Origin: Aureivirga marina | GTDB taxonomy: Bacteria > Bacteroidota > Bacteroidia > Flavobacteriales > Flavobacteriaceae | Direction of reading: 5' to 3' | Assembly: GCF_015767265.1 (NCBI RefSeq) | Contig: NZ_JADPIB010000001.1 | Span: forward strand, 124,001-188,000 | DNA: 64,000 nucleotides | Shown here: positions 9,086 to 17,548 of the stretch, piece by piece | Layout of the letters: every line of letters begins with the position of its first letter | Numbering within the stretch: position 1 is the stretch's first letter | Translations under genes and position numbers: made by a program | The notes under the pieces: generated by a model | The model's database searches: none | Seen by the model: only the letters and a program-made list of their open reading frames with translations | What the model was told of the DNA's origin: nothing

Positions 9086-9778
9086 TTACAAACTATTCAT
9101 CCAATAAATCTGGCTCATCACAATCAAAAACAACATAATAATTCCTAAATAGAAAATTTTCACTCCATGATTTCGATCTTCTTTTGAATATGCATAAACT
9201 CGTTGCCCATTTGGTAGTGTTTTCTTAGAATTCATCAAAGAATACCCAATTATCAATCCGAAAATCCCACCAACAAGTGATAAAATATACCCAACAGCAA
9301 TCCATGATTTATCACTTTTTTCTGGCTTTCCTAAATCCAACATACGTTGTCTTTTTAAACCATCAATCAATTTTAAATCTACCTTTCTCCCTCTATCTTT
9401 TAATATTTTTTGCGCCAATAAATAATCAAATTCATTCCATTCATCATATTTCAATAAAACATCATAAAGTTCTTCGTCCGTAAATTGAAACAAATAATAA
9501 TCCTTACTAATTTTATCCAAATCATTCTCAGCATGCTCTTTTAAAATCACCTCAGCTCTTTTGAAATCTTCTTCCTTGATTTTTATCTCCGCAGAATATT
9601 GTAAAGTACTTCCCGAAAAAGTAATATCTACAGGTGGCGTATCGTCTGTGACAATCGATTCAATATGATTTTCTTTTAATAATTCTTCTACTTCTTTCGC
9701 TTGATTTACAGTTTGAAATTTCTTAAACGATCTAAATTCTTTATCCATAGTTTTTGTTAAATTCTTGGTTTCTCTCAA
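9086..9778 (-). CDS. DUF2007-domain membrane protein
   Basis: 230 residues; the ATG at residue 11 (position 9748, MDKEFRSFKKF) is the better start because the DUF2007-type fold begins there. Residues about 15-85 (FQTVNQAKEVEELLKENHIESIV, then EIKIKEEDFKRAEVILKEH) match the putative signal-transducing DUF2007 pattern. Two transmembrane segments follow near the C-terminus (about 160-182 and 207-227). The role is unknown; such proteins are common in Bacteroidetes. It is transcribed in the same direction as the downstream coiled-coil gene, 15 bp away. Confidence 0.7.
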   Translation of the reverse strand: MRETKNLTKTMDKEFRSFKKFQTVNQAKEVEELLKENHIESIVTDDTPPVDITFSGSTLQYSAEIKIKEEDFKRAEVILKEHAENDLDKISKDYYLFQFTDEELYDVLLKYDEWNEFDYLLAQKILKDRGRKVDLKLIDGLKRQRMLDLGKPEKSDKSWIAVGYILSLVGGIFGLIIGYSLMNSKKTLPNGQRVYAYSKEDRNHGVKIFYLGIIMLFLIVMSQIYWMNSL

Positions 9779-9947
9779 AGATAAAATTTTAAGATTTATT
9801 TCAAAATGATGAAAATCAACTTCATTCTATAATTATTTATCGTAATCTTTTTATAGAAAGAACAGCATTCAATTAACAGTTTAAACAATCCTTTAACGAT
9901 ATAGTTTCTTTTTAAAACGTAACTTTAAAAGAGACCCATATTTTAAA

Positions 9948-11207
9948 ATGCAAAAAAAGAATTCTTATAAATATTTAAATTTATATGCAATCGCTATTGC
10001 TTTATATGGTTATTTAATCATAAATATTGGACTTCCTGCATATCCATCTTTAAAAAACTATTTCGGAACTTCGGAGGAGTTTGTAAAATTCTCTATCACA
10101 GTTTTACTTTTTGGTTTTGGTTTTTCACAAATCGTTTGGGGAGCTTTATCTGAAAAATATGGAAGAAAAAAAATAATCATCACTGCTGTTTCCATTTCTG
10201 TTTTAGGTAGTCTTTTGACTTCTTTTTCGGAAACTATTGCGTTTTTTACCGTTTCAAGATTTCTTGAAGGATTTGGAGCCGGATTTGCCGCAGTTTTCTC
10301 TAGAGCCATTTTAGCGGATACTTTTAAAAATAAAAAACTTCCAAAAACCATCTCTAATACAATTGCTGTTATCGCACTTGGACCTGCATTTTCTCCAATT
10401 ATCGGTGGCGAAATTCTAGCATTAACTTCCTGGCAAACTGTTTACATATTTCTTACAATTATTGGTGGAATCCTTTTATACAGCTCTATTTTTCAACTGA
10501 AAGAAACACATGAAAAACCAAATAAAACACTAAATCTGAAAAAACTATTTATCATTATTTCTAAAATATTTAGCCACAAAAAATTCATGGGATATTTTCT
10601 TCCTTATAGTATTATTCTTAGTGGATTAATCACTTTTTATGCAATCTCACCTTATATCTTTATCAAACAATTCAAATTTTCTGCAAGTAATTATAGCTAT
10701 CTATTAATTGCAATTGGTGTTGCAAATACTTTCGGTACTTTATATTCAAAAAAGCTAATCGATTTCTTAGATTCTGATGCTATTCTTAAACTCGGATTCT
10801 TGATTGCTTTAATGAGTGGAGCTACAACTTTTATTTTTTATTTATTCGATATTTACAATTTCTATATTGTTCTTGGAGCAATGATGTTTTATGGTATTTC
10901 TTGTGGTTTTATTAGTCCAATTTGTAATGCAGAAGCAATAAATGCTTTAAGTAATGATGATAAAACAAATAGTCATCGTGGAATTACTTCTTCGATTTTA
11001 GGTGGTGGAATTATGGTTATTTCAAGTATTTTGACTTATGGAATCGCAAAAGTACAATTCGACTCTATTCTAAAAATCTGCATCCTCATCTCGTCTTTAG
11101 TCATTTTTGCTTTTGGCATATTTTTATTTTTAATTGAAAAAGAAAAAGGAACACTCCGTAATGCATTCAATTTTCTTTTCATTTTCCTTACTAAAAAGAA
11201 AAATTAA
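9948..11207 (+). CDS. MFS drug exporter, Bcr/CflA-like
   Basis: 419 residues with about 12 transmembrane helices. The MFS motif A between helices 2 and 3 is GALSEKYGRKK (residues 65-75), and the ILAD...ALGPAFSPIIGG region resembles the Bcr/CflA drug:proton antiporter subfamily. It probably exports hydrophobic or amphiphilic compounds across the inner membrane; the substrate is not inferable. It is a single gene convergent with the two-component pair, with only 3 bp between stops. A weak -7-like TAACTTTA lies about 20-30 bp upstream of the start. Confidence 0.88.
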   Translation: MQKKNSYKYLNLYAIAIALYGYLIINIGLPAYPSLKNYFGTSEEFVKFSITVLLFGFGFSQIVWGALSEKYGRKKIIITAVSISVLGSLLTSFSETIAFFTVSRFLEGFGAGFAAVFSRAILADTFKNKKLPKTISNTIAVIALGPAFSPIIGGEILALTSWQTVYIFLTIIGGILLYSSIFQLKETHEKPNKTLNLKKLFIIISKIFSHKKFMGYFLPYSIILSGLITFYAISPYIFIKQFKFSASNYSYLLIAIGVANTFGTLYSKKLIDFLDSDAILKLGFLIALMSGATTFIFYLFDIYNFYIVLGAMMFYGISCGFISPICNAEAINALSNDDKTNSHRGITSSILGGGIMVISSILTYGIAKVQFDSILKICILISSLVIFAFGIFLFLIEKEKGTLRNAFNFLFIFLTKKKN

Positions 11208-11210
11208 CTT

Positions 11211-11987
11211 TTAAATTCCCATCCAATTATTAAAAGCTGCTGTTGTTGTTTGACTTGTTTTTAAAACTTCTTTCTGATTTTTTAAACTTATCGAAACAGT
11301 ATTTTTCGTATAACGATTAATTCGTTCCACAAAATTTCTGTTTATCAATTCGCTTCTATTTATCTTAAAAAACAATTCTGGATTTAATATTTCTTGAATG
11401 GAAGTAAGAGAATTTTGATTTAATAAATGCTTTTTTCCTTGCATATCAAATGCGAATACAACGCCATAATCTGCTTGAAAATACACGATTTCTTCTGTCT
11501 TTAAAAAATAAATTCCAGTATTCGATTTTACAGAAATAAACTCTTTAAACACTGGTTTATTTCTTTCCTGAAAATAAGCATCTAACTCTTTAAAAATAGC
11601 TTGTTGGTTCTGTTGTAAATTCTCTTTTAAATTCTCAAATTTATTCCATGCTTTCTCAAAACGCTCAAAAGTAAATGGTTTTAATAAATATTCTATTCCA
11701 TTTGTTTCAAAAGCATGCATCCAAAAATTATTATAAGCTGTTGAAAAAATAATCGGAATTTTAATCGTCAAAGAACTATATACATCAAAAACATTTCCAT
11801 CTCGTAATTCGATATCTGAAAAAATTACATCAACTTCTGGATTTGTTTTTAAAAAATCTAAAGTTGCATCCACAGTTTCAATTTCCGCGATAATTTTATA
11901 ATCGATTCCTAATTTTTCTATATAATTTTTCAGCTTTTTTCTCGCTGGAGCTTCATCTTCAATTATTGCAATTTTAAACATATTCAT
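11211..11987 (-). CDS. LytTR response regulator
   Basis: 258 residues. The receiver domain (about 3-120) has acidic residues Glu10/Asp11, phospho-acceptor Asp58 in FSDIEL, and Lys in LKPF. A LytTR DNA-binding domain occupies about 155-258 (FISVKSNTGIYFLKTEEIVYFQ...FFKINRSELIN). It overlaps the upstream histidine kinase gene by 14 bp, so the two form a cognate pair. Translation may start at Met3. The targets are unknown; LytTR regulators bind imperfect direct repeats. Confidence 0.92.
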   Translation of the reverse strand: MNMFKIAIIEDEAPARKKLKNYIEKLGIDYKIIAEIETVDATLDFLKTNPEVDVIFSDIELRDGNVFDVYSSLTIKIPIIFSTAYNNFWMHAFETNGIEYLLKPFTFERFEKAWNKFENLKENLQQNQQAIFKELDAYFQERNKPVFKEFISVKSNTGIYFLKTEEIVYFQADYGVVFAFDMQGKKHLLNQNSLTSIQEILNPELFFKINRSELINRNFVERINRYTKNTVSISLKNQKEVLKTSQTTTAAFNNWMGI

Positions 11988-13029
11988 TTGTTTTTAGCAC
12001 TGGCAATTTAACATAAAAAATAGCTTCTGTTTCTTCTATTTCAATTGATTCTTTAAATAATAATAAAAACTGTTCTTGTAAATTCTTTAATGCAACACCA
12101 TTTGTTTTCTTTTTTCGTTTTAAAGCAATTTTATTATTCTGAATTTTAATCCCATCTTCCCAAAAAACACGAATAATCACAGGATTTTCAGTAGTTCCTA
12201 AATTATGGATAATTGCATTTTCTACAAGAATTTGTAAACAAAAAGGCGGAACAATTGTCGAAAGATTTTCAATAGAAACATCAATTTCCAATTTGTAATA
12301 ATCTTGATATTTTTCTTCCATCAGCTTAAAATAATTCTTTGTAAAAGACAATTCTTCTTGTAATGAAATCAACTCTTTATTAGAATTAATTAAAGAAAAA
12401 CGATACACTTCCGAAAACTGACTTAAAAATGTAGATGCTTTTTCTTGATCTTCCTCAATTAACTGATCTAAAATATTCAGATTATTAAATAAAAAATGTG
12501 GATTTAATTGATTTTGCAATTGTTGAATCTTGCTTTTTGCATCGCTTATCTGATATTCATTCATCAATTTTCTATAATTTTTAGAATCCATAAAATATAG
12601 ATAAGCCAAAGAAAATCCGCCGAAAATCATGAAATCAACTACGCGATATAAATTCAAAAAAACTATTCTATTCCAAGAATTAAAATTTCTATCAAACGTA
12701 TTAAAAATAAAAGAAACCAAAACCGAAGAAAGATTGTAATACAGCATATAACCAATAAAACCAATTCCAAAATAATAAAGATACTTTCTCAAAGAAGGAA
12801 AATATTCTGTTGATTTTTTCTCAATCTTTTTTTTGATTACACTGATAAAAATAAAAATAATAATCCCTTCAAAAAATATCCAAAAAGGCGCATCAGGATG
12901 AAAAGAAATCTCATTTAAATTTTCTCTTGAAGATTTTAAAATGTTATTAAAATTGATAATCCATCCAAAAATAAAAAGGAAAAGAAAAAAATATCTATGT
13001 TTTTTAAAATATGCTAAAACCATTTTCAT
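11974..13029 (-). CDS. LytS-type sensor histidine kinase
   Basis: 351 residues with four predicted membrane segments in the first ~145. The His_kinase domain follows, with the phospho-acceptor QLNPHFLFNNLN (His178), the N-box ILVENAIIHN and a degenerate C-terminal GVALKNLQEQF. There is no separate extracytoplasmic sensor domain, so the stimulus is probably sensed in or near the membrane. Overlap with the LytTR regulator supports a two-gene operon. The signal and regulon are not deducible here. Confidence 0.9.
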   Translation of the reverse strand: MKMVLAYFKKHRYFFLFLFIFGWIINFNNILKSSRENLNEISFHPDAPFWIFFEGIIIFIFISVIKKKIEKKSTEYFPSLRKYLYYFGIGFIGYMLYYNLSSVLVSFIFNTFDRNFNSWNRIVFLNLYRVVDFMIFGGFSLAYLYFMDSKNYRKLMNEYQISDAKSKIQQLQNQLNPHFLFNNLNILDQLIEEDQEKASTFLSQFSEVYRFSLINSNKELISLQEELSFTKNYFKLMEEKYQDYYKLEIDVSIENLSTIVPPFCLQILVENAIIHNLGTTENPVIIRVFWEDGIKIQNNKIALKRKKKTNGVALKNLQEQFLLLFKESIEIEETEAIFYVKLPVLKTNEYV

Positions 13030-13045
13030 AAGAAAGTAAAATTAA

Positions 13046-13080
13046 GCAATTGTAATACTTTAGAACTGTATTACAATTGC
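13046..13080 (-). terminator. Perfect inverted repeat, probable terminator
   Basis: Perfect 13-bp arms (GCAATTGTAATAC and its complement) enclose a 9-base loop, followed on the minus strand by a T-rich tail. It lies 12 bp beyond the stop of the 247-residue exported protein gene. An operator for the kinase gene is the alternative. Confidence 0.65.
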
Positions 13081-13092
13081 TAAAATTAATGA

Positions 13093-13836
13093 TTATTTAG
13101 GCCAAGAACCAACTACATTTCCTTTTTCATCGAAAGCGATTAATTTCACTTCATTATTACGATCTATACAGAATTTTGCTCTTGGTTTTCCTTTTTTATC
13201 AAATAAGAATAAACCATTTTGTTCTCCATAAAATTGACCTAATGCTACTCTTCTAATTCCTGTAAAATATCCTTCTTTTCTTAATTCTTTCCATCTTTTA
13301 CGTCTTAACTTTGGATCTTTAATTGCTGCTAATTCTGCATTTAATTTCTCCATCATTTCTTGAGATTCATTATCATTTCTATCATTAAATACTAAAGAAT
13401 TATATCTTTTTCTTTTTCCATCCTCTTTTACATCCGTAGAAAGTAATTGCATCACCTGATCTCCATCATATTGATCATAAGTCAACGAAAGCCCAGCAGA
13501 ATGTCCTTTTTCATTTTTTGCTCCATCATAAATAAATCCACCACACTCTATTCCGTCTTCATTAAAAAATAACATTCCTGCTCGCTTCTTTCGATCGTGA
13601 TTATTTCTTCCATTAATTGTATCACCATCTACTGGAAAATGCTCCATATTTGTAATCACCATTTTCACTGTTCCATCTTTTTCAACCACATTAATTCTTT
13701 CTACATCTATTGTTCCGAATTTTTGGTTAAAAGGATTTCCATTTTTAAATGCAACTGATACGAAAGTGAACAATCCAACGGCAACTGCTACAGCAAAAGT
13801 TCTTAAAAATACTAGTTCTCTTTTTTGATTTTTCAT
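13093..13836 (-). CDS. Membrane-anchored or exported protein of unknown function
   Basis: 247 residues. A signal anchor or signal peptide spans about 10-30 (FLRTFAVAVAVGLFTFVSVAF). The rest is hydrophilic and Lys/Asp/Asn-rich, with short beta strands (GGFIYDGAKNEKGHS, GQFYGEQNGLFLFDKKGKPRAKF, EVKLIAFDEKGNVVGSWPK) that suggest a small beta-propeller or repeated hairpins. Charged pairs DRKKRAG and KLRRKRW stand out. I recognise no family. It has its own promoter (13873-13880) and terminator, so it is monocistronic. Confidence 0.65.
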   Translation of the reverse strand: MKNQKRELVFLRTFAVAVAVGLFTFVSVAFKNGNPFNQKFGTIDVERINVVEKDGTVKMVITNMEHFPVDGDTINGRNNHDRKKRAGMLFFNEDGIECGGFIYDGAKNEKGHSAGLSLTYDQYDGDQVMQLLSTDVKEDGKRKRYNSLVFNDRNDNESQEMMEKLNAELAAIKDPKLRRKRWKELRKEGYFTGIRRVALGQFYGEQNGLFLFDKKGKPRAKFCIDRNNEVKLIAFDEKGNVVGSWPK

Positions 13837-13872
13837 AATATATAATATTGTTTAGTTTGTTATTTCTGAAAT

Positions 13873-13880
13873 CAAAAGTA
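13873..13880 (-). promoter_or_regulatory. Promoter -7 box for the 247-residue protein gene
   Basis: The minus strand reads TACTTTTG (TAnnTTTG), 37 bp upstream of the ATG. No clear -33 TTG is seen. The 21-bp repeat array begins about 85 bp further upstream. Confidence 0.45.
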
Positions 13881-13963
13881 TAGGAGAACTTCGTTTTGTA
13901 AAATGTCTTTTTGGTGAACTAAGGAAGAATTCAAATGAAGTAAGGAAAAAAAGGATTGAAACA

Positions 13964-14194
13964 TTTTATGCAAATACAGACTTGTTTTACACAAATGCAG
14001 ACTTGTTTTATGCAACTGTAAACCTGTTTTACACAAATGTAGACCTGTTTTACACGAATGTAGACTTGTTTTATACAAATGCAGACCTGTTTTACACGAA
14101 TGCAGACCTGTTTTACGCAAATGCAGACCTGTTTTACACGAATGCAGACCTGTTTTACACGAATGCAGATTTGTTTTATGCAAATGAAGATTTA
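13964..14194. repeat. Tandem array A: eleven 21-bp units
   Basis: Eleven head-to-tail units of exactly 21 bp. Read on the minus strand the consensus is CARGTCTRCATTYGYRTAAAA. The terminal TAAAA is invariant in all 11 units; differences between units are almost all transitions. Set out from TAAAA the design is TAAAA-N6-TGCA-N6. It lies between the terminator of the 510-residue lipoprotein gene and the promoter of the next minus-strand gene. Because 21 is divisible by 3, both strands stay open (FYTNADL or CKTGLHL repeats), but no ribosome site or signal supports translation. There are no unique spacers, so it is not CRISPR. Confidence 0.9.
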
Positions 14195-14196
14195 CT

Positions 14197-14220
14197 GGCG
14201 CGAGTTTGCAACTCGTGACC
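14197..14220. repeat. REP-like palindrome beside array A
   Basis: GGCGCGAGTT-TGC-AACTCGTGACC: six perfect pairs (CGAGTT/AACTCG, 14201-14215) with partial extension, and far higher GC than the surroundings. It resembles REP palindromes of RAYT-type systems in Bacteroidetes, but no RAYT gene lies in the window. Confidence 0.4.
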
Positions 14221-14263
14221 AACAAATATTTTATAAACTTTATTAAGAAAGAATTGGAGATAA

Positions 14264-14305
14264 TAAAAAACAGGCTTGACAAAATAAAATTGCCAAGCCT
14301 GTTCT
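14264..14305 (-). terminator. Terminator of the 510-residue lipoprotein gene
   Basis: A ten-base stem AACAGGCTTG/CAAGCCTGTT (14269-14278 with 14294-14303), with a T run on the minus strand, just after the stop at 14324. Confidence 0.85.
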
Positions 14306-14323
14306 TATTGGAAAAACTAATAA

Positions 14324-15856
14324 TTATTCTTGTGTATCGTCAAAAACCTGATGTTGGTAAGCACCCATATCAGGATTTACTGTTCTATCAACTCCTAAAA
14401 TATCTAATGGAACTGTCAAAGCAGTTTGTTCATCCGCAGTATTTACAGCAGGAGAATCTTGTCCAATTACCATTTGATTTGAATATGGATCTTTAAAAAC
14501 TGGATTTTCATTAAAAATATTGTTCTGATAATGTGTGATATCATCGAAATTATATTCAGGAATTTCTGCATAATTTCCTCCAACATCATTAAATTGAATC
14601 AGATTATTCTTAAAATTATACTCAAAAAGAGCTCCATCTACTCTATCTACAATTAATTCAATATTACTACTTCCAGAAATAATACAATTCGAAAAATTCG
14701 CTTCATATAAATCTCTTGGAATTCTAGTTTCTACTCCATTTTCAACAATTGTAAAATAATTATTGATTAAAACTGCTGGAAACTGACGTAAACCATTTCT
14801 CCAGAAATTCGCAAAAGTAGATTGTTTAAAGTTATATGTTCCACCAATTGTAGCTGCTAAAGAAGCATTTCCACTATTATTTATTACAACATTCTCACCA
14901 TAAATATTCGCTTCTCTTGCCAAGATTCCATAGTTTGAATTATTATAAATTTGTGTATTTCTTAAAGTTAAAGTAGGTTGTGTATTACTTCCAATAGAAT
15001 CCATCAAGATTCCAATTGTTCCGTTTTTAATTGTTGTATGATTAATAGAATGATTTTTACTTCCAGCACGCAACCAAATTGCGCCCCATTGTCCAGCAAC
15101 TTCACTTAAAGCAGGTTCTAATCTATCCCCTTCTACTAAAATCGGATTTTCTAAAGTTCCTTCCATTTTTAGTGAAGCCTTTTTAGAAGCAATCAATCCA
15201 GAATTCGCATGAAAATGAACTTTTGTTCCTTCTTCTACAGTTAATGTTCCTTCTTCTGGAATTGCTGCATAACCATAAACAACATAAGGTTTTTCATTTG
15301 TCCAAGTAGAATTCTGATCTAAATAAAAACCTTGTACTTTTATTGGATCACCATTTGCATCCGTTCCAACAGGAATCGTTTCAATCATTCCATCAGCACT
15401 TTTTGAAGGATATAAAAAATGTGCATCTTGAACAAGTGTTACAAGTTTTACATCTTGTAAAATTGAACCACTATCAAAAATTAAAGAATCCGTATAAATT
15501 GGATTTGAAACCGCATTATAATCAATGGTAGTTTCAATAAAAACATACATACTATCTTTTGCTAGAATCTCGATATTTTCAAAGCTTTTTCCTGGAATTC
15601 CATCCACATTAATTCTATAATTCGAATTATTTCCTCTTCCAAGTCGAATTGAAGGAATATAAATATCTTCAGAACTATGGTTATAAACTTTCAAATTGTA
15701 AGTACTCGAACCAATGTTTGTAAATACAGTATCTAAATACACAGTATCCTTAGAAAAACCTAATCGTCCTGTATTTTGAACAGTTTCAAAATCTTTTCTA
15801 CATGAAGCAAAAAATAAGATAGAAATAATGGCAATAAAAACGGTGATTTGTTTCAT
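14324..15856 (-). CDS. Surface lipoprotein with right-handed beta-helix
   Basis: 510 residues. The lipobox ILFFASC has Cys19. The N-terminal ~130 residues look like an immunoglobulin-like domain (FTNIGSSTYNLKVYNHSSEDIYI). Residues about 190-400 contain parallel beta-helix repeats (GTLTVEEGTKVHFHANSGL, LTLRNTQIYNNSNYGILAREANIYG), and the end has the LGVDRTVNPDMGAYQ signature common to exported beta-helix proteins of Bacteroidetes. It is probably periplasmic or surface-exposed. No catalytic residues are apparent, so the function is unknown. Confidence 0.75.
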   Translation of the reverse strand: MKQITVFIAIISILFFASCRKDFETVQNTGRLGFSKDTVYLDTVFTNIGSSTYNLKVYNHSSEDIYIPSIRLGRGNNSNYRINVDGIPGKSFENIEILAKDSMYVFIETTIDYNAVSNPIYTDSLIFDSGSILQDVKLVTLVQDAHFLYPSKSADGMIETIPVGTDANGDPIKVQGFYLDQNSTWTNEKPYVVYGYAAIPEEGTLTVEEGTKVHFHANSGLIASKKASLKMEGTLENPILVEGDRLEPALSEVAGQWGAIWLRAGSKNHSINHTTIKNGTIGILMDSIGSNTQPTLTLRNTQIYNNSNYGILAREANIYGENVVINNSGNASLAATIGGTYNFKQSTFANFWRNGLRQFPAVLINNYFTIVENGVETRIPRDLYEANFSNCIISGSSNIELIVDRVDGALFEYNFKNNLIQFNDVGGNYAEIPEYNFDDITHYQNNIFNENPVFKDPYSNQMVIGQDSPAVNTADEQTALTVPLDILGVDRTVNPDMGAYQHQVFDDTQE

Positions 15857-15920
15857 ATGAATTAGTGTTTCATAGCTATTAACTTTGTAAGCTATTTTTT
15901 ATTGTGAAAATGAAGAAAGA

Positions 15921-15950
15921 AAATCACATTCTACGTTAAAAATGTGATTT
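15921..15950 (-). terminator. Terminator of the glutaminyl cyclase gene
   Basis: Stem AAATCACATT/AATGTGATTT with a ten-base loop and a T-rich tail on the minus strand, 11 bp after the stop codon. Confidence 0.75.
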
Positions 15951-15960
15951 TTCTTGCAAA

Positions 15961-16998
15961 TTATTTTCTTCTCTTTAATTTAATTTCAAAAAGCTTATTC
16001 CAACGCTTTCCTGTTACAAACAAACGATCATTTTCTTTATCATAAGCAATTCCGTTTAAAACATCATCTTGCTTATCTTTAATTCCTGTCATTTGTTCAG
16101 CTAATTTAGTCATATTTGCTACAGCTTCAATTGCTCCAGTTTTTTCATCAATGATTAAAATAGAGTTTTGCTGCCAAACATTTGCGTAGATTTTTCCATT
16201 GATATATTCTAACTCATTAATCTTTTCTACTTTTCTCGTATTAGTATAAGCTTCGATATATCCTTCCTCTTTCTGATTTTCACCATTTAAGAACCAAATC
16301 TTTTCTGTTCCATCTGATTTGATTAATCTCTTTCCATCATTTGTTAATCCCCAACCTTCTCTACTTTTTCCATATTTGAAAGTTCTTTCTTCTTCAAAAG
16401 TCTCAGGATTTCTGATAAATCCAATTCCTTTTTTCCAAGTTAATTGAAATAATTTATCATTTAAGAATGTAATTCCTTCACCAAAATATTCTTTTGGTAA
16501 ATCATACTTTTCTAAAACTTTTCCTGTTTCAATTTCTACTTTTCTTACAGATGATTCACCATATTGTCCAGTTCCTTCATATAAAAATCCATCTCTATAT
16601 TCTAAACCTTGTGTATATGCTGTCGGATCGTGAGGATATGTATTTACAATTTCGAAATCCATTACTATAAATGGATTTTTCGCAAGAAAATAAACAGTGT
16701 TAACTAGTTTTTTTGTTTTATCTTGATAATAAACTGTAGCTGAAACTGCATGTTTTCCTAATCTATAATCATTAATATCAACTGTAATATCTGCTCCTTT
16801 TGTCGCTGGAAGTTTTTTCCCATCAATACTAAATTGTACAGAATCAACCTCTTGATTATTTTGTTCTTTTAGACTTAAAGTTAGTTTTTTATCTGTTTGA
16901 ATTTTCTTCGGAGAAGTTAATTTAAATTGGTATTCCTTTGTACATGAAGCGAATAACATTGCTGTCATCCCTACAGTAATCAGAGATCTAATTGACAT
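15961..16998 (-). CDS. Glutaminyl-peptide cyclotransferase, bacterial five-bladed propeller type
   Basis: 345 residues. The lipobox is LFASC with Cys19. Residues about 40-110 are an Ig-like domain. The C-terminal beta-propeller carries the family's repeated signatures YPHDPTAYTQGLEY, GEGITFLNDKLFQLTWK, GWGLTNDGKRLIKSDGTEKIWF, INELEYINGKIYANVWQQ and LNGIAYDKENDRLFVTGK. It converts N-terminal Gln of secreted proteins to pyroglutamate, which in Bacteroidetes is typical for periplasmic proteins processed to an N-terminal Gln. The lipid anchor places it at the inner or outer membrane facing the periplasm. It is monocistronic. Confidence 0.92.
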   Translation of the reverse strand: MSIRSLITVGMTAMLFASCTKEYQFKLTSPKKIQTDKKLTLSLKEQNNQEVDSVQFSIDGKKLPATKGADITVDINDYRLGKHAVSATVYYQDKTKKLVNTVYFLAKNPFIVMDFEIVNTYPHDPTAYTQGLEYRDGFLYEGTGQYGESSVRKVEIETGKVLEKYDLPKEYFGEGITFLNDKLFQLTWKKGIGFIRNPETFEEERTFKYGKSREGWGLTNDGKRLIKSDGTEKIWFLNGENQKEEGYIEAYTNTRKVEKINELEYINGKIYANVWQQNSILIIDEKTGAIEAVANMTKLAEQMTGIKDKQDDVLNGIAYDKENDRLFVTGKRWNKLFEIKLKRRK

Positions 16999-17051
16999 AA
17001 TTAATTGTGTGTTAATCTTTTGATTTTAGTAAATAAATTTCTTTTTATTTG

Positions 17052-17081
17052 TTTGCAGTTTCAAAAATATGATTAAATTTG
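17052..17081 (+). promoter_or_regulatory. rpmE2 promoter
   Basis: -33 TTTG (17052-17055) and -7 TAAATTTG (17074-17081), 18 bp apart, giving a leader of about 35 bp before the L31 ATG. Confidence 0.75.
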
Positions 17082-17120
17082 CAGTCTGAAAAATAAATAT
17101 ACACTTAAAAACGAGTTCAG

Positions 17121-17372
17121 ATGAAAAAAGGTATACATCCAGAAAACTATAGAATGATTGCATTTAAAGATATGTCAAACGGAGACGTATTTTTAACTCG
17201 TTCTGTTGCTAACACAAAGGAAACTATCGAGATTGATGGAGTTGAATATCCTTTGATGAAATTAGATATCTCGAGAACTTCTCACCCATTCTACACTGGA
17301 AAAACTAAACTTATTGATACTGCAGGACGTATTGATAAATTCAAATCTAAATATGCTAAGTTTAAAAAATAA
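17121..17372 (+). CDS. rpmE2: 50S ribosomal protein L31, type B
   Basis: 83 residues, the full family length. It starts MKKGIHPENYR and contains VEYPLMKLDISRTSHPFYTGKTKL and the C-terminal GRIDKFKSKYAKF. It has no cysteines, so it is the zinc-independent type B (C-minus) form. It is a single gene with a good promoter and a terminator. If a zinc-ribbon L31 also exists elsewhere, this copy would be the zinc-limitation form; that cannot be judged here. Confidence 0.97.
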   Translation: MKKGIHPENYRMIAFKDMSNGDVFLTRSVANTKETIEIDGVEYPLMKLDISRTSHPFYTGKTKLIDTAGRIDKFKSKYAKFKK

Positions 17373-17397
17373 TTTAAACTTTGATAACTTATTACAG

Positions 17398-17426
17398 AAA
17401 GCCTTCAATTTTGGAGGCTTTTTTGT
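17398..17426 (+). terminator. rpmE2 terminator
   Basis: Nine-base stem AAAGCCTTC/GGAGGCTTT (one G-T pair) followed by a T run. Confidence 0.85.
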
Positions 17427-17496
17427 TTTTCTTATTTAAAACTCATTAAAATTATCATTTTCTCAAAATAATTCAATATTTTTGAGATGTGATTGC

Positions 17497-17544
17497 TTTT
17501 ATGATATAAATCATAAAAGTAGCTGTGATCAAGTCGTAACTTTA
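17497..17544 (+). promoter_or_regulatory. FNR-like box and promoter of the copper-uptake unit
   Basis: A perfect palindrome with 9-base arms, TTTTATGAT-ATAA-ATCATAAAA (17497-17518), has the TGAT-N4-ATCA core of Crp/FNR-family sites. A -7-like TAACTTTA lies at 17537-17544. The palindrome centre is 29.5 bp before the -7 box, the same as at the nos promoter, and corresponds to an activator centred near -41.5. The predicted transcript start falls on or next to the GTG at 17549, so the mRNA may be leaderless. Confidence 0.7.
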
Positions 17545-17548
17545 CAAC

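Noticed and set aside
13046-13080. Operator for the two-component genes
   Set aside because: The perfect stem-loop with a T-rich tail right behind a stop codon is better explained as a terminator, although an operator is not excluded.
13964-14194. CRISPR array
   Set aside because: Units are head-to-tail 21-bp repeats with no unique spacers and no cas genes nearby; the same holds for 61941-62150.
13872-14282. Protein-coding repeats on both strands over array A (CKTGLHL and FYTNADL heptads)
   Set aside because: Open only because the 21-bp period is divisible by 3; no ribosome site, no signal and no conserved start, and both strands are open at once.
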